Below, piece by piece: positions 51,537-61,763 of a DNA stretch of 64,000 nt; position 1 is the stretch's first letter; every line of letters starts with the position of its first letter. The position numbers were made by a program, and so were the translations under genes. This DNA is from Staphylococcus lloydii. Lineage in GTDB: Bacteria > Bacillota > Bacilli > Staphylococcales > Staphylococcaceae. The notes beneath the pieces were generated by a model that saw only the letters and a list, made by a program, of their open reading frames with translations, was not told the DNA's origin and did no database searches. The DNA is taken from the NCBI RefSeq assembly GCF_015775975.1, contig NZ_CP064056.1, positions 1,426,001-1,490,000 of the forward strand, written 5' to 3'.

Positions 51537-52799
51537 TTACTTGTTTCTATCTTTTAATTTTTTTAGCATTGCGTATATTTTATACATAGGTTTATTGATT
51601 GGTTTAATAAAGTCACCTACATATTCAACAACATCGGCATTAAAGCCTTTTTTAAATTTAACTACGCCGGCATCCTCAGCATCTTCAGTAAAGTTACCGC
51701 TAATTCCATAGAAATTGTAACGATCAATACCATGTTCTAGTGCATAGTTTATCATCTTCCATTGAATCGCATAACTTCCTGCGAAATGTCTAAATTCATT
51801 AGCCGTGCCACCTGCATAGTATACAACCTCAAATGGGTTAACAATAAAGAACGCCGCAGAGATAGGTAATTCATTACCATGTTTAGCTTGAAGTGATTTT
51901 GCTTCTTCAATTTTTTGTTCATTTGCTTGTAATTGTTGCTCTAAATTTTCTTTTTTATTGTAAGATTTTTTATTATCTGGACGTTTTTCTATATCCTTAA
52001 GTGCTTTATTTAAATCTTTTTCTAACACATTACCTTCAGATTGAAGTTCGGCAATATAATCGTCAAAGTCTATGTATGCTAATGGTACTAAGACACGGTC
52101 TTTATAATGTCTCAAACGATTGTAATAGAATATATCCTCTCTATCAGAGAAATCTTTAGACTCGGATGTGTCTTCCATAAACGAACGGAAAATAGGCAAT
52201 TCATCTTCCCCTAGGAATCTTACTTTAACACCATTTTTTTGTACTTTTTTAGTATTACGTTTACGCAAGCCATCCATGTCATTTAAAACATCTTGAGCAC
52301 TCTTATTTTTTAAGTCCAATACTGAATGGAAACGTATTTGAATTACTGGATCAAAGCCAGTCCTAAATCCTTGATGTTTGTAACCCAATTGTTTAAATTT
52401 ATCGAAAATCCAATCATTACCTGCATTTTCGATAAATTCACCGTCATGATTCAAATATTGGTATGGTAAGTAAGGATCTACTCTAAAGTATAGTGCGTTA
52501 TTTTTCTTTAAGTATTTATCTAGTTCGTTAAAGAAATAATGTACTAATTCTTTGTTATCAAAATCTATTACCGGCCCACGGTTAGAATAGAAATATTTGA
52601 AAAATTTCATTACAGGTACTGCTGTTAATAAACAAGCAGCTATTACTTCGTTATCATTGTTTTTAACACCAACTAAATGTGTTTCTGTACCTTCAGCGAT
52701 TTTAAGTTCGTAATTACCCACCATTTGTGTAAAGTGGCTATTATTCATCTTATCTGCAAATGCGCCAAACTCAGTTGACGTTAAATTGGTAAATTTCAT
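51537..52799 (-). CDS. femA: FemA: adds glycines 2 and 3 of the pentaglycine bridge
   Basis: A 420-residue paralogue of FemB with the same layout: a split acyltransferase fold and a coiled-coil arm (about residues 245-307) that is thought to hold the tRNA. SHFTQMVGNYELK, YSNRGPVIDF and RYNFYGISGNFTEDAEDAGVVKFKKGF are typical. FemA acts after FemX and before FemB. Presence of femAB is a strong marker for Staphylococcus. Confidence 0.97.
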   Translation of the reverse strand: MKFTNLTSTEFGAFADKMNNSHFTQMVGNYELKIAEGTETHLVGVKNNDNEVIAACLLTAVPVMKFFKYFYSNRGPVIDFDNKELVHYFFNELDKYLKKNNALYFRVDPYLPYQYLNHDGEFIENAGNDWIFDKFKQLGYKHQGFRTGFDPVIQIRFHSVLDLKNKSAQDVLNDMDGLRKRNTKKVQKNGVKVRFLGEDELPIFRSFMEDTSESKDFSDREDIFYYNRLRHYKDRVLVPLAYIDFDDYIAELQSEGNVLEKDLNKALKDIEKRPDNKKSYNKKENLEQQLQANEQKIEEAKSLQAKHGNELPISAAFFIVNPFEVVYYAGGTANEFRHFAGSYAIQWKMINYALEHGIDRYNFYGISGNFTEDAEDAGVVKFKKGFNADVVEYVGDFIKPINKPMYKIYAMLKKLKDRNK

Positions 52800-52958
52800 A
52801 TTTGTTTACTCCTAATTCATCATTAATTCATCAAGTGATTCTTTTAAATCTTGTTTATTATACAATATTAATAAATAAAACAAAATTAATTCCACGGATT
52901 TTCGCAGAACTATTTCTAAGTTTTTACTTTATATATGTAATATTCATTGACTATTTGT

Positions 52959-52967
52959 ATTATACCA
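52959..52967 (-). promoter_or_regulatory. extended -10 promoter of femAB
   Basis: TGGTATAAT on the minus strand is a perfect extended -10 element. It would give a femA leader of about 150 bases. No strong -35 box is visible. Confidence 0.55.
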
Positions 52968-52983
52968 TTAATACAAGCTTAAC

Positions 52984-53019
52984 AAACAAAAAGAGCTGGA
53001 TTCAAAAATCCAACTCTTA
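52984..53019 (-). terminator. terminator of the DJ-1/PfpI gene
   Basis: AGAGTTGGAT pairs with ATCCAGCTCT around a T-rich loop, followed by five U on the minus strand. It may also insulate femAB. Confidence 0.85.
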
Positions 53020-53027
53020 AAAATTAA

Positions 53028-53690
53028 TTATTTTTGTAATGCATCTCTAAGTGCTTCGCCTAAAGCTTCACTTGATTGAGGATTTTGACCTGTGATAAAT
53101 AAGCCATCCTCTTCCACGTGAGACACGAAGTTATCTTTAGTAATAAATTTCGCGCCTTGTTTTTCAAGTTCAGTTTGAGTTAAGAATGGCACTTTTTCTT
53201 CAAGACCCATTGCTCTTTCTTCTTCGTCTGTAAATGAAGTCAATGTAACACCATTTACTAAGAAGTTACCATTATTATCTTTCGCACCTACAAATGCGCT
53301 TGGGCCATGACATACAGAAGAAATAAATTTGTTTTGGTCTTTAAAATCAGCGATTAATGATGCTAATGCTTGATTATGACCAAAGTCAAATACCGTACCA
53401 TGACCGCCCGGTAAATAAACTGCGTCGTAATCTTCAACTTTTATATCTTCAATACTTGGTACATCTTTAATTTTTTCAACAAAACTCGCATACTTATTTA
53501 ATTCATCGTTTTGAGTAGAGTTGTCATCTATTGGTACAGAACCGCCTTCGATTGATACTAAATCTACATCAATGCCTGCTTCAGTTAGCACTTCATATGG
53601 TACGCTAGCCTCTTCTAACCAAAGACCAGTTTGTGAACCATCATCATAACTGCTTCTACTTGTTAGTATAAATAACGCTTTTTTACTCAA
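53028..53690 (-). CDS. DJ-1/PfpI family protein (class I amidotransferase-like)
   Basis: A 220-residue protein of the Hsp31-like branch. The nucleophile Cys lies in FISSVCHGPSAF (about residue 115), with Glu in GLWLEEASVPYE and PGGHGTVFDF forming the rest of the site. Relatives act as glyoxalase III or protein chaperones against carbonyl stress. TAGAGGTG lies before the ATG. In S. aureus trpA and femA are close neighbours, so this gene may be an addition in this lineage. Confidence 0.88.
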   Translation of the reverse strand: MSKKALFILTSRSSYDDGSQTGLWLEEASVPYEVLTEAGIDVDLVSIEGGSVPIDDNSTQNDELNKYASFVEKIKDVPSIEDIKVEDYDAVYLPGGHGTVFDFGHNQALASLIADFKDQNKFISSVCHGPSAFVGAKDNNGNFLVNGVTLTSFTDEEERAMGLEEKVPFLTQTELEKQGAKFITKDNFVSHVEEDGLFITGQNPQSSEALGEALRDALQK

Positions 53691-53770
53691 ATTAAGTCAC
53701 CTCTATAATTGACATCTATTTTATGGTTCTTAATTCTACAGCGTATAGTGTTATAAATAAAATGTTATGC

Positions 53771-54499
53771 TTATTGATCTAATGTATTACGTATACTGTG
53801 TAAGTAGTTAACAGTATGATCGAGACTGTCATTTTCAAAACGTCTTACAATTTCACTTCCTATAACTACGCCATCAGCAACTTCAGCAATATCTGAAACA
53901 TGGTCTGGCGTTCTTATACCAAACCCAGCTACGACAGGTACGTTTGCGATATCTTTAAGACGTTGAATTTTTTCTTTTAATTGAGGATGGAACTTTCCAT
54001 TTTCTCCCGTTGTCGCATTCATCGTGACTGTATAAATAAAACCTTCGGCAGTTGCTGCAATTTTATTAATCCTTTCATCAGCTGTAGTCATCGCTACTAA
54101 AGAAATTACTTTAATCGAACTACCTTGATGTCTGGCTTTAATTTGTTCAACTAGTTCATAAGGTAAATCTGGAATAATTAAACCATAAACACCTGCACGT
54201 TCACACGCCTCAAAAAATGCATCCTCACCATAATGATTAATAATATTATAATAAGTCATTAATACGTAGTCACTCTTTATTTGTTGTTGGTGTTTTGTTA
54301 ACTCATCCAATATAATTTGAATGTTCATGCCTTCTTGTATCGCCTTATTTCCAGCTTCCATAATAACGGGACCATCTGCCACCGGGTCGGAAAACGGTAT
54401 ACCTATTTCTATTATATCTGCGCCTGCTTCGCTTAATGTTTTAACATTTTGAATAAAATTCTTGTTCCCCATTACATAAGGTATAAATAATTTTGACAT
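53771..54499 (-). CDS. trpA: tryptophan synthase alpha chain
   Basis: A 242-residue TIM barrel that releases indole from indole-3-glycerol phosphate. The catalytic Glu and Asp lie in DIIEIGIPFSDPVADGP; GFGIRTPDHVSD and the phosphate-binding GVVIGSEIV are also present. It shares one base with trpB and ends the operon. Confidence 0.95.
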   Translation of the reverse strand: MSKLFIPYVMGNKNFIQNVKTLSEAGADIIEIGIPFSDPVADGPVIMEAGNKAIQEGMNIQIILDELTKHQQQIKSDYVLMTYYNIINHYGEDAFFEACERAGVYGLIIPDLPYELVEQIKARHQGSSIKVISLVAMTTADERINKIAATAEGFIYTVTMNATTGENGKFHPQLKEKIQRLKDIANVPVVAGFGIRTPDHVSDIAEVADGVVIGSEIVRRFENDSLDHTVNYLHSIRNTLDQ

Positions 54500-55707
54500 T
54501 AAGCTTCACCTCTCTCTTGCATATACTTTCTTATCGTTTCCATATCTTTATCGCCACGACCCGATACTGTAACGACAATAATTTCGTCTTTAGCCATTTG
54601 TGGTGCAAGTTTTTCGACGTAACTTAGCGCATGCGCACTTTCAATTGCAGGAATTATACCTTCTAATTTAGTAAATTTAACTAACGCATCCATCGCTTCT
54701 TTATCACTAGCAGTCGGATATTGAACTCTACCTATGTCTTGGTAATATGAATGTTCCGGTCCAACACCAGGATAATCTAATCCGGCAGAAATGGAATGTG
54801 CTAATTGCACTTGACCATTGTCATCTTGGATAAGATACATTTTCGTACCATGCAATACACCTGATGACCCTTTATTTATTGCTAAGGCGTGTTTATCAGT
54901 ATCTTCACCTTCACCAGCTGCTTCAACCCCAAATAACTTAACATCATCTTTTATAAATGGATAAAATGTTCCGATAGCGTTCGAACCACCGCCTACGCAT
55001 GCGACAATCGCATTTGGCAAACGTCCTTCAGCAGCAGTTATTTGTTCTTTAATCTCATTTCCTATGACGCTTTGAAAATCTCTTACCATCGTTGGAAATG
55101 GATCTGGTCCTAATGCAGAACCTAAAAGATAATGTGTGTCGTCGACATGACTGACCCAATATTGTAATGCTTTATTAACTGCATCAGACAATGTGCCTTG
55201 CCCTTCTTCTACTGACTCAACTTTGGCACCTAGTAACTCCATGCGGAAAACATTTAATGATTGTCTTTGAATATCTTCTTTACCCATAAATACAACTAAT
55301 TCCATATCAAACAATGCTGCTACTGTAGCACTTGCTACACCATGTTGACCCGCTCCAGTTTCTGCAACTAATTTTTTCTTGCCCATACGTTTAGCAAGCA
55401 ACGCTTGTCCGAGGGCATTATTGATTTTATGCGCGCCAGTATGGTTCAAATCTTCACGTTTTAAATAAATCTTAGCGCCACCTAATGCTTTAGTATACGC
55501 ATCTGCATAAGTTAATGGCGTCTCTCTACCCACATAGTCTTTTAAATAGTAGTCAAGTTCTTGTTGGAATGCTGGATCTTCTTTCGCCTCTTTATAAGCT
55601 TGTTTTAATTCAATAATTGCTGGCATTAATGTTTCTGGAACATACTGGCCACCGTATTCACCGAAAAAGCCAAATTCATCTACTTCTGTTTGTATATTTT
55701 TAGTCAT
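54499..55707 (-). CDS. trpB: tryptophan synthase beta chain
   Basis: A 402-residue PLP enzyme that joins indole with serine. The PLP Lys is in [15 protein letters not shown] (about residue 92), the phosphate loop is [10 protein letters not shown], and [12 protein letters not shown] is the family signature. It overlaps trpF by 8 bases. Confidence 0.97.
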   Translation of the reverse strand: MTKNIQTEVDEFGFFGEYGGQYVPETLMPAIIELKQAYKEAKEDPAFQQELDYYLKDYVGRETPLTYADAYTKALGGAKIYLKREDLNHTGAHKINNALGQALLAKRMGKKKLVAETGAGQHGVASATVAALFDMELVVFMGKEDIQRQSLNVFRMELLGAKVESVEEGQGTLSDAVNKALQYWVSHVDDTHYLLGSALGPDPFPTMVRDFQSVIGNEIKEQITAAEGRLPNAIVACVGGGSNAIGTFYPFIKDDVKLFGVEAAGEGEDTDKHALAINKGSSGVLHGTKMYLIQDDNGQVQLAHSISAGLDYPGVGPEHSYYQDIGRVQYPTASDKEAMDALVKFTKLEGIIPAIESAHALSYVEKLAPQMAKDEIIVVTVSGRGDKDMETIRKYMQERGEA

Positions 55708-56338
55708 CGTTATCCCTCTCTTTTACTAACTCAATAATATCTTGCATTTTTGTTAAATCTTTGCCGCCATTTGTCTCTATACCGCTAGCTATATCATAAC
55801 CGCTATGATTTAACTTTAATTTGTTAATCTTATCAATATTGTCATAATTTATTCCGCCAGCTATTAAAAAGTTATAACCGTTAATATTACGTAGTTTTTC
55901 CCAATTGAAATGCTTACCTGTGCCACCATAATGTTCTGATGGCGTATCTATAATAAATAAGTCTATATAATCGTTATATAACGCTAATTGTTCTAATAAC
56001 ACCTTTTCATCTTGTGCTGGTAAAGCTTTAATAATTTTTAATCGTGGATGTAAAGTACGTATTTTCTTTATTAAATCTAACGATTCCATACCATGTAATT
56101 GAATTGTAGTGATTGAGGTTTTAGCTACTAAGTCATTAATTTGTTCAATTGCTGGATTAACTACAATAACTACAGTTTCTTTATCATCCGGAATATTTTG
56201 TGTTAAGTGGCGAATTTCTTCAACAGTAACAAAACGTTTACTTTTGTCGTAATGAATAAAACCTAGCGCATCACAGTTTAAGTTTTCAGCTCGTCTTACA
56301 TCCTTTAACGTTTGAAAACCACAAAATTTTAATTTCAT
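55700..56338 (-). CDS. trpF: phosphoribosylanthranilate isomerase
   Basis: A 212-residue TIM barrel. The general base Cys is in LKFCGFQ at the start; the Asp is in [26 protein letters not shown] is near the phosphate site. It overlaps trpC by 4 bases. Confidence 0.94.
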   Translation of the reverse strand: MKLKFCGFQTLKDVRRAENLNCDALGFIHYDKSKRFVTVEEIRHLTQNIPDDKETVVIVVNPAIEQINDLVAKTSITTIQLHGMESLDLIKKIRTLHPRLKIIKALPAQDEKVLLEQLALYNDYIDLFIIDTPSEHYGGTGKHFNWEKLRNINGYNFLIAGGINYDNIDKINKLKLNHSGYDIASGIETNGGKDLTKMQDIIELVKERDNDD

Positions 56339-57117
56339 GCTTTAGCCTTTTTCAATTTTAAACTTGGTAAAAATTCGCTAAGATTATCACTTTTCATTAA
56401 CGATTCGCCAATAAGTAAACCGTCGATTTTAGCATCGACTACGGATTCAACATCTTCTACTGTATGAATGCCACTTTCAGAAATGTAATAATAACCGTCT
56501 TTACGTGCTTTTAAAATCTCGTTCGTATGTTGTACATCTGTTACAAAACGTTTTAAATCACGATTGTTGATGCCAATAATTTCAGGGTCTAATTGATAAG
56601 CACGTGTTAATTCTTCTTTATCATGTACTTCGACCAATGCTTCTAAATTTAAAGATTTCGCATAATCATAAAGTACGCGTAATTGTTCATCTGTTAAGAC
56701 ATTAACGATTAATAAAATTATAGATGCACCTGCTTTTTTTGCTACGTCGATTTGAATCGGATCCACGACGAAATCTTTACATAACACAGGGAGTTCGGTT
56801 TGTGTAGTTAAACTTTGTAATCTTTCATAACTACCTCCAAAGTATTTTTCATCCGTTAAAATAGATACGGCATTTGCACCATTTGCTTCATAATCCCTTA
56901 CTTGTTGTTCTAAATCTTTAGCTGGTAGTTCTGGTAATGACGGGCTTTTAGATTTTATTTCAGCAATTACGACTAATTCATCTGAGTTATCCATGCTTTC
57001 TTTAAAGGTTGGTTTTGAAGATACGTCTACCTCTTTCAGTTCTTTTAATTTCTTTTCATAATATCCATTCGCTAATAGTTCTCTTTTATACGCTACAATC
57101 TCATCTAGAATAGTCAT
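56335..57117 (-). CDS. trpC: indole-3-glycerol phosphate synthase
   Basis: A 260-residue TIM barrel. Conserved segments [26 protein letters not shown] and YISESGI carry the catalytic Lys and Glu residues. It overlaps the end of trpD by 17 bases. Confidence 0.96.
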   Translation of the reverse strand: MTILDEIVAYKRELLANGYYEKKLKELKEVDVSSKPTFKESMDNSDELVVIAEIKSKSPSLPELPAKDLEQQVRDYEANGANAVSILTDEKYFGGSYERLQSLTTQTELPVLCKDFVVDPIQIDVAKKAGASIILLIVNVLTDEQLRVLYDYAKSLNLEALVEVHDKEELTRAYQLDPEIIGINNRDLKRFVTDVQHTNEILKARKDGYYYISESGIHTVEDVESVVDAKIDGLLIGESLMKSDNLSEFLPSLKLKKAKA

Positions 57118-58114
57118 ATAATTGACCTCCCATTTTTTTATATTGTTCTAATGCTGTACCATTAATAATTAACTCTCTTGCTTTATCAACGCCTGCTTGA
57201 ATCGTTTCAACTTGTTCAGACACATACAGTGCAATTCCAGCGTTAAGTATTACGACATCTCTTTTAGCTGATTGTTCCTTGCCACTTAGTATATCTAAAG
57301 TAATTGTTAAATTCTCTTCTGCTGAGCCACCGACTAATTGTTCGTTTGAAGCAAAGTCAAAACCTAAATCTTGTGCGTTTAGTGTGTAATTTTTAATTAT
57401 GCCTTCTGATATTTCATAAATCACATTATCTCCGGATAATGTTGCTTCATCCATACCGTTTGCGCCATGTAAGACAATCGCTCTTTTTCTTCCTAAATCC
57501 GCGATAGTTTGTGCAATCTTATCAAGTCTTGTAGCGTCATAAACACCCATAACTTGATAATCTAATTTAAATGGATTAATTAACGGCCCTGTGATATTAA
57601 AAATTGTCGGCGTCGCAATCATTTTTCTAATAGGTTGAATATTTTTCATAATCGGATAAGTTTCCGTTGCACTTAAGAATGCCAATCCTTTAGCATCAAT
57701 ATACGCTGCCGTTTCTTCCACTTTCTGTGTTTTAATATTCATTGCATTTAACAAGTCAGTGCTGCCTGATGAAGATGTTACACTTTTATTTCCGTGTTTA
57801 ATGACTGGCACGCCTGCACTTGCGACGATAAAAGAAACCGTAGTAGATATATTAAAACTATTTGAACGATCTCCGCCCGTGCCACAAACACAAATACTTC
57901 CTTCATATCTTGGTTGTTCAACATACATACTGTTGATTAAACTTCTTGAGATAAAAGTGAGCTCACTTTGCGTAAATTCTCTAGCTGAAAAACGTTGTAA
58001 CATATCTAATTTTTTCTCATCAGCAGTATCATCATCTATAAGTAATTGAATAAAATTGGTCATTTCAGTTTGATTTAGCGGGTGTTGCTGTTGTAGTTTT
58101 GTTAATAGTTCCAT
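57101..58114 (-). CDS. trpD: anthranilate phosphoribosyltransferase
   Basis: A 337-residue enzyme joining anthranilate to PRPP. The PRPP site is visible as [32 protein letters not shown] and [10 protein letters not shown] follow. GGGGAGG gives the start at 58114, which lies 50 bases inside the end of trpG. Confidence 0.96.
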   Translation of the reverse strand: MELLTKLQQQHPLNQTEMTNFIQLLIDDDTADEKKLDMLQRFSAREFTQSELTFISRSLINSMYVEQPRYEGSICVCGTGGDRSNSFNISTTVSFIVASAGVPVIKHGNKSVTSSSGSTDLLNAMNIKTQKVEETAAYIDAKGLAFLSATETYPIMKNIQPIRKMIATPTIFNITGPLINPFKLDYQVMGVYDATRLDKIAQTIADLGRKRAIVLHGANGMDEATLSGDNVIYEISEGIIKNYTLNAQDLGFDFASNEQLVGGSAEENLTITLDILSGKEQSAKRDVVILNAGIALYVSEQVETIQAGVDKARELIINGTALEQYKKMGGQLYDYSR

Positions 58115-58679
58115 CTTGGTTGACCTCCCCTGCTATAGTTAAGAAATTGTTAATAATGTGTTCACCAAATTCCGAAGCAAATGATTCGGGATGATATTGG
58201 ATGCCATAATGTTTATTGACACGGTGTTCAAATGACTGTATACAGTCTGGTGTTTCACCAGTAATCATTAAGTCGTCTGGTAAAGTTTGTGGATCACTTA
58301 CTAATGAATGATAACGCATAATGTTAGAATATTCTGACACTCCAGCGTATAAATGAGTGTTTTTAATAATTCTCATGCTATCAACTTTACCATGTTTTAT
58401 TTCATCGCCTTGTATAACCTTGCCACCGTAATAACACGTTAATGCTTGTGCTCCTAAACAAACGCCTAAAATAGGCTTATCTTTATAATGTTCTATAATA
58501 TTTAATAAATGGTTATTATCTAGTGGATGCCCTGGCCCTGGTGAAATAATAACTGCTGTTACATCTAGGTTATAAATATCGTCATCATCTGGGTATTTCA
58601 CGATGACCTCATTTTGTTTCGCTATAATGTCAACTAAGTTATAAGTAAAAGAATCATAATTATCAACAACTAAAATCAT
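58065..58679 (-). CDS. trpG: anthranilate synthase component II (amidotransferase)
   Basis: A 204-residue class I glutamine amidotransferase. The triad is visible as Cys in [10 protein letters not shown] (about residue 77) and His-Glu in YHPESFASE. It supplies ammonia to TrpE. The final residues, about 16 beyond the normal end ([17 protein letters not shown]), run into trpD in another frame. It overlaps trpE by 4 bases. Confidence 0.95.
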   Translation of the reverse strand: MILVVDNYDSFTYNLVDIIAKQNEVIVKYPDDDDIYNLDVTAVIISPGPGHPLDNNHLLNIIEHYKDKPILGVCLGAQALTCYYGGKVIQGDEIKHGKVDSMRIIKNTHLYAGVSEYSNIMRYHSLVSDPQTLPDDLMITGETPDCIQSFEHRVNKHYGIQYHPESFASEFGEHIINNFLTIAGEVNQDGTINKTTTATPAKSN

Positions 58680-60082
58680 GGTGACACCTCCAATAAACTT
58701 TTGGCTTTTAGTTTCGTTTCAGCTAGTTCCTTTTCTGGTATTGAATCATAAACGACTCCGCAACCTGCTTGAACATTTACGTACGTATCATCAATCATCA
58801 TCGTTCTAATGGCTAATGCAAAATCTAAATCGTGATTGCAGTTAATGTAACCAATACCGCCACTATATACGCCTCTCTTTGCTGGTTGTACTTCGTATAT
58901 TCTTTGTATTGCTCTTAACTTAGGGGCTCCAGATACTGTACCGGTTGGTAATAAACTTGCAACGACAGACATCGGTGAATAGTTAGCTTTTAATTTACCT
59001 GTTACTTCACTAACAATGTGCATAACATGCTCATAGCGTTCGATAGCCATTAATTTTCTAACTTGTGATGTACCTGCTAAACTCACTCGGTGTATGTCAT
59101 TTCTACCTAAATCGACTAACATACTATGTTCACTTAATTCTTTTTCATCCTTTATTAACGACTGTTCATTTTCAATATCTTCTTCCTTCGTTGCGCCTCG
59201 TTTAATCGTCCCAGCTATAGGATTTGTAATCACTGTATCTTCTTGCACTTTAACAAAGCTTTCTGGGGAACTCCCTACTATGATTGGTTCTTCCATATTA
59301 ATAAAATACATATAGGGACTTGGATTTTGGCGTTTTAATTTTTGATACATTTGATAGGCTAAAGTTTGTAATTGATGATCAAAATGGTGTTTGTAACTAT
59401 AAATAATCGAAGGCACGACTTGGAACATATCACCTTGTTGAATTAATGTTTTTAAATAAGTAACCGTATTCTTAAAAGATTGTTCAGTCATGTTAGTTTC
59501 AATTGTTTTATCATGTTGTTCATAATTTATTGTTTCAGGATAAATTGATAATTCTTTTAATTCAGCAATTCTATGATTAATGTTTTCTTCCATTTCTGCT
59601 ACGCTACGGTTAGAAAATAAATTGGACGCCACTACATATAAATATTCTTTATAATGATCAAAAATGTAAACATCTTCTACCATGTAAAAATGAGCATCGT
59701 GTTGTTTGTGATCTTGTAATGCTATTTGTTGCAAGATTGGAAATTCATGTCTTACTAAGTCAAAGCTACAAGAACCCACAAAGCCAGAAATAAATGGAAT
59801 ATTTTGTAACTCTTCATCTTCAACGTCTGCTTTATATTGATCTATATAGTCTTTCATTTTTGCATATGGTTGTTCATTTTCCACTATTGTATTATCTTTA
59901 GTCTGAATGTTTAGTGTGTCATTATCTAACGTTAATGAACCATAAGTATCAAAAATAACAAATGAATAACGTCCTTTAAGTTGTGACTGATCTGCACTTT
60001 CTAAGATGATTTTTTTATCTCTCAAACGAGCAAATGCTTCTGGTGTCACTTCAGCATTTAACTTTTTAAATTTAATTTGCAT
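58676..60082 (-). CDS. trpE: anthranilate synthase component I
   Basis: A 468-residue chorismate-using enzyme. The N-terminal ILESADQ is the conserved site for tryptophan feedback inhibition. The catalytic domain shows GSSPESFVK, NPIAGTIKRG, LLPTGTVSGAPK and the end QAGCGVVYDS. AGGAGGG gives the start. It is the first gene of trpEGDCFBA and lies directly after two T-box leaders. Confidence 0.96.
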   Translation of the reverse strand: MQIKFKKLNAEVTPEAFARLRDKKIILESADQSQLKGRYSFVIFDTYGSLTLDNDTLNIQTKDNTIVENEQPYAKMKDYIDQYKADVEDEELQNIPFISGFVGSCSFDLVRHEFPILQQIALQDHKQHDAHFYMVEDVYIFDHYKEYLYVVASNLFSNRSVAEMEENINHRIAELKELSIYPETINYEQHDKTIETNMTEQSFKNTVTYLKTLIQQGDMFQVVPSIIYSYKHHFDHQLQTLAYQMYQKLKRQNPSPYMYFINMEEPIIVGSSPESFVKVQEDTVITNPIAGTIKRGATKEEDIENEQSLIKDEKELSEHSMLVDLGRNDIHRVSLAGTSQVRKLMAIERYEHVMHIVSEVTGKLKANYSPMSVVASLLPTGTVSGAPKLRAIQRIYEVQPAKRGVYSGGIGYINCNHDLDFALAIRTMMIDDTYVNVQAGCGVVYDSIPEKELAETKLKAKSLLEVSP

Positions 60083-60099
60083 TACTTTTCCCTCCTAAT

Positions 60100-60310
60100 A
60101 AAAAAACGTCAACATCCTTTACTTTCGTAAGGACGCTGACGCGCGGTGCCACCTGTATTAGTTTGATTATTTAAATATCAAACTCTCTCATCATCAATAT
60201 TAAACTTTACTTCAACAAAACCCAATTTCGAATTATATGCGTGTTAGTTTTCATCAACCACTAACTTTCTGCAAGCTACACAATATAATCTACTCCATTT
60301 TGTTTGCTAA
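60100..60310 (-). promoter_or_regulatory. tryptophan T-box leader, copy 2 (next to trpE)
   Basis: The antiterminator core GGTGGCACC (60153-60145) lies in CAGGTGGCACCGCG. A stem I apical segment (AGAAAGTTAGTGGTTGATG) and a GAAATTGGG specifier region with a UGG codon (60224-60222) are present. The terminator CGTCAGCGTCCTT pairs with AAGGATGTTGACG before seven U (near 60101). The UGGC bulge can pair with the GCCA end of uncharged tRNA-Trp, allowing readthrough into trpE. Confidence 0.88.
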
Positions 60311-60335
60311 TTTTCAATTTTTATTTATCAATATA

Positions 60336-60549
60336 AAAAAGACACCACAATAAACGCATTTCTGTAAGGACGCGTTACCGTGGTGCCACCTTAGTTAACA
60401 ATAATTGTTCACTTTAAATCATAAAATTGTATTTAAAAGCCCAATTCGTCACATAAGTTGTGCTAATTTCCATCAACCATTAGCTTTCTTTGTACTACAA
60501 GTTTATGTGCTACTACAATCTTCTAAATGTTTTGCTTTAAAAGTAATTA
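60336..60549 (-). promoter_or_regulatory. tryptophan T-box leader, copy 1 (upstream)
   Basis: A second full T-box precedes the first. Its core GGTGGCACC is at 60390-60382. The specifier region GAATTGGGC has UGG at 60443-60441, and a homologous stem I apical segment (AAAGCTAATGGTTGATGG) is present. Its own terminator, GCACCAC with GTGGTGT, ends in six U near 60336. Both elements must read through for trp expression. Confidence 0.88.
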
Positions 60550-60555
60550 ACTAGC

Positions 60556-60584
60556 ATAATAACTCGATTATTTTTATTTGTCAA
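60556..60584 (-). promoter_or_regulatory. trp operon promoter
   Basis: TTGACA (60584-60579) and TATTAT (60561-60556) are exactly 17 bases apart on the minus strand. The start near 60549 lies just before T-box copy 1. The promoter is only a few bases from the stop codon of the upstream M42 peptidase gene. Confidence 0.85.
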
Positions 60585-60595
60585 ATAAAATTTCA

Positions 60596-61633
60596 TTATT
60601 CTTTAATTGGTGATAAGCAATAGGCATACAATAATTGAGCTGTCGCTTCTAATGATTCTATATGTGTGCGTTCCATGGCGTGCGATGACTCAATACCTGC
60701 ACCAAATAGGCCATGTCTAATATTCGCACCAGCTTTTAACGCTGCAGAAGCATCTGAATTATAATATGGATATATATCAATTTTGTAAGGAATATTATTT
60801 ATTTTACATAAATTAACTAAGTGTTCACGTAAGGCTTTATGATATGGCCCCGAACTATCTTTAGCACAAATTGATACTGTATATTCATCTGAAGTTTGAC
60901 CGTCTCCTAATGCCCCCATGTCAAAAGCGATGTATTCAACGATTTCGTCATCAATTGATGCATTGGCACCATAACCTATTTCTTCATTGTTGGAAATATA
61001 AAACTGTGTCGTATGCGGTAATGTAGTATTGTCTTTTTTCAGCTTCTCTAACAATTCCATTATCATAGCTACACTTGCTTTGTCGTCTAAATGACGAGAT
61101 TTAATATAACCTGATTGTGTTACAACCGTGCGTGGATCAAAGCTTACGAAATCCCCCACTGCTATGCCTAAATCTTCTGTTTCTGCTTGATTATTGACCT
61201 TTTCATCCAATCGTACTTCCATATGTTCGGCATCTCTTGGAATTTCGTTGTTATTTCTATAGACGTGCACACTCGTTTCATGTAAACAAATAGTACCCGT
61301 ATATATTTGGCCGTTACTCGTTTCTATTTCACAATATTCGCCTTCGATAGCATTAAAATAAAATCCGCCTATTAAACTTAATGCTAATCTACCATCTTCT
61401 TTAATTTCTTTTACCATAGCACCCAACGTATCGACATGTGCGGTAATACAACGTTGCTGTTGTTCATCACTACCGTCTACAGTGATGATTAACGCACCTT
61501 TGTTTGTAATTTCAGTTTGATAACCTAATTTTTGTGCATGTGAAGCAACATAATCAATGGCTGCCTGCGCATTCCCCGAAGGACTGTTAATTTGTGTTAA
61601 CTGTGATATTGTTTCAAAAATTGAATTTGCCAT
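60596..61633 (-). CDS. M42 family aminopeptidase
   Basis: A 345-residue metallopeptidase of the glutamyl/deblocking aminopeptidase family. Metal and catalytic residues lie in TAHVDTLGAMV (about residues 64-74), the bridging Asp in SRHLDDKA, and the Glu pair in NNEEIGYGAN. The C-terminal His is in ESSHAMERTH. Cytosolic peptide degradation is likely. It is followed directly by the trp promoter; cotranscription with trp is possible but there is no terminator between. Confidence 0.9.
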   Translation of the reverse strand: MANSIFETISQLTQINSPSGNAQAAIDYVASHAQKLGYQTEITNKGALIITVDGSDEQQQRCITAHVDTLGAMVKEIKEDGRLALSLIGGFYFNAIEGEYCEIETSNGQIYTGTICLHETSVHVYRNNNEIPRDAEHMEVRLDEKVNNQAETEDLGIAVGDFVSFDPRTVVTQSGYIKSRHLDDKASVAMIMELLEKLKKDNTTLPHTTQFYISNNEEIGYGANASIDDEIVEYIAFDMGALGDGQTSDEYTVSICAKDSSGPYHKALREHLVNLCKINNIPYKIDIYPYYNSDASAALKAGANIRHGLFGAGIESSHAMERTHIESLEATAQLLYAYCLSPIKE

Positions 61634-61763
61634 GTCACTTACCCCCTTATGTTATATTTTTATTTTAACTTTTTATCGTTTAAATTGATACATATTGCAT
61701 ATTCAATGCTGCTACTATACACTATTATTATTCTGAAAACTTAGACAGAGGTGCTTCGACATT

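Noticed and set aside
52802..53020. Plus-strand frame of 72 codons between femA and the DJ-1 gene
   Set aside because: It starts on the reverse of the femA start region, lacks a ribosome binding site, and crosses the femAB promoter and a terminator.
61727..61741. CodY-like box before tyrA
   Set aside because: Three mismatches to the 15-base consensus in AT-rich DNA; too weak without other support.
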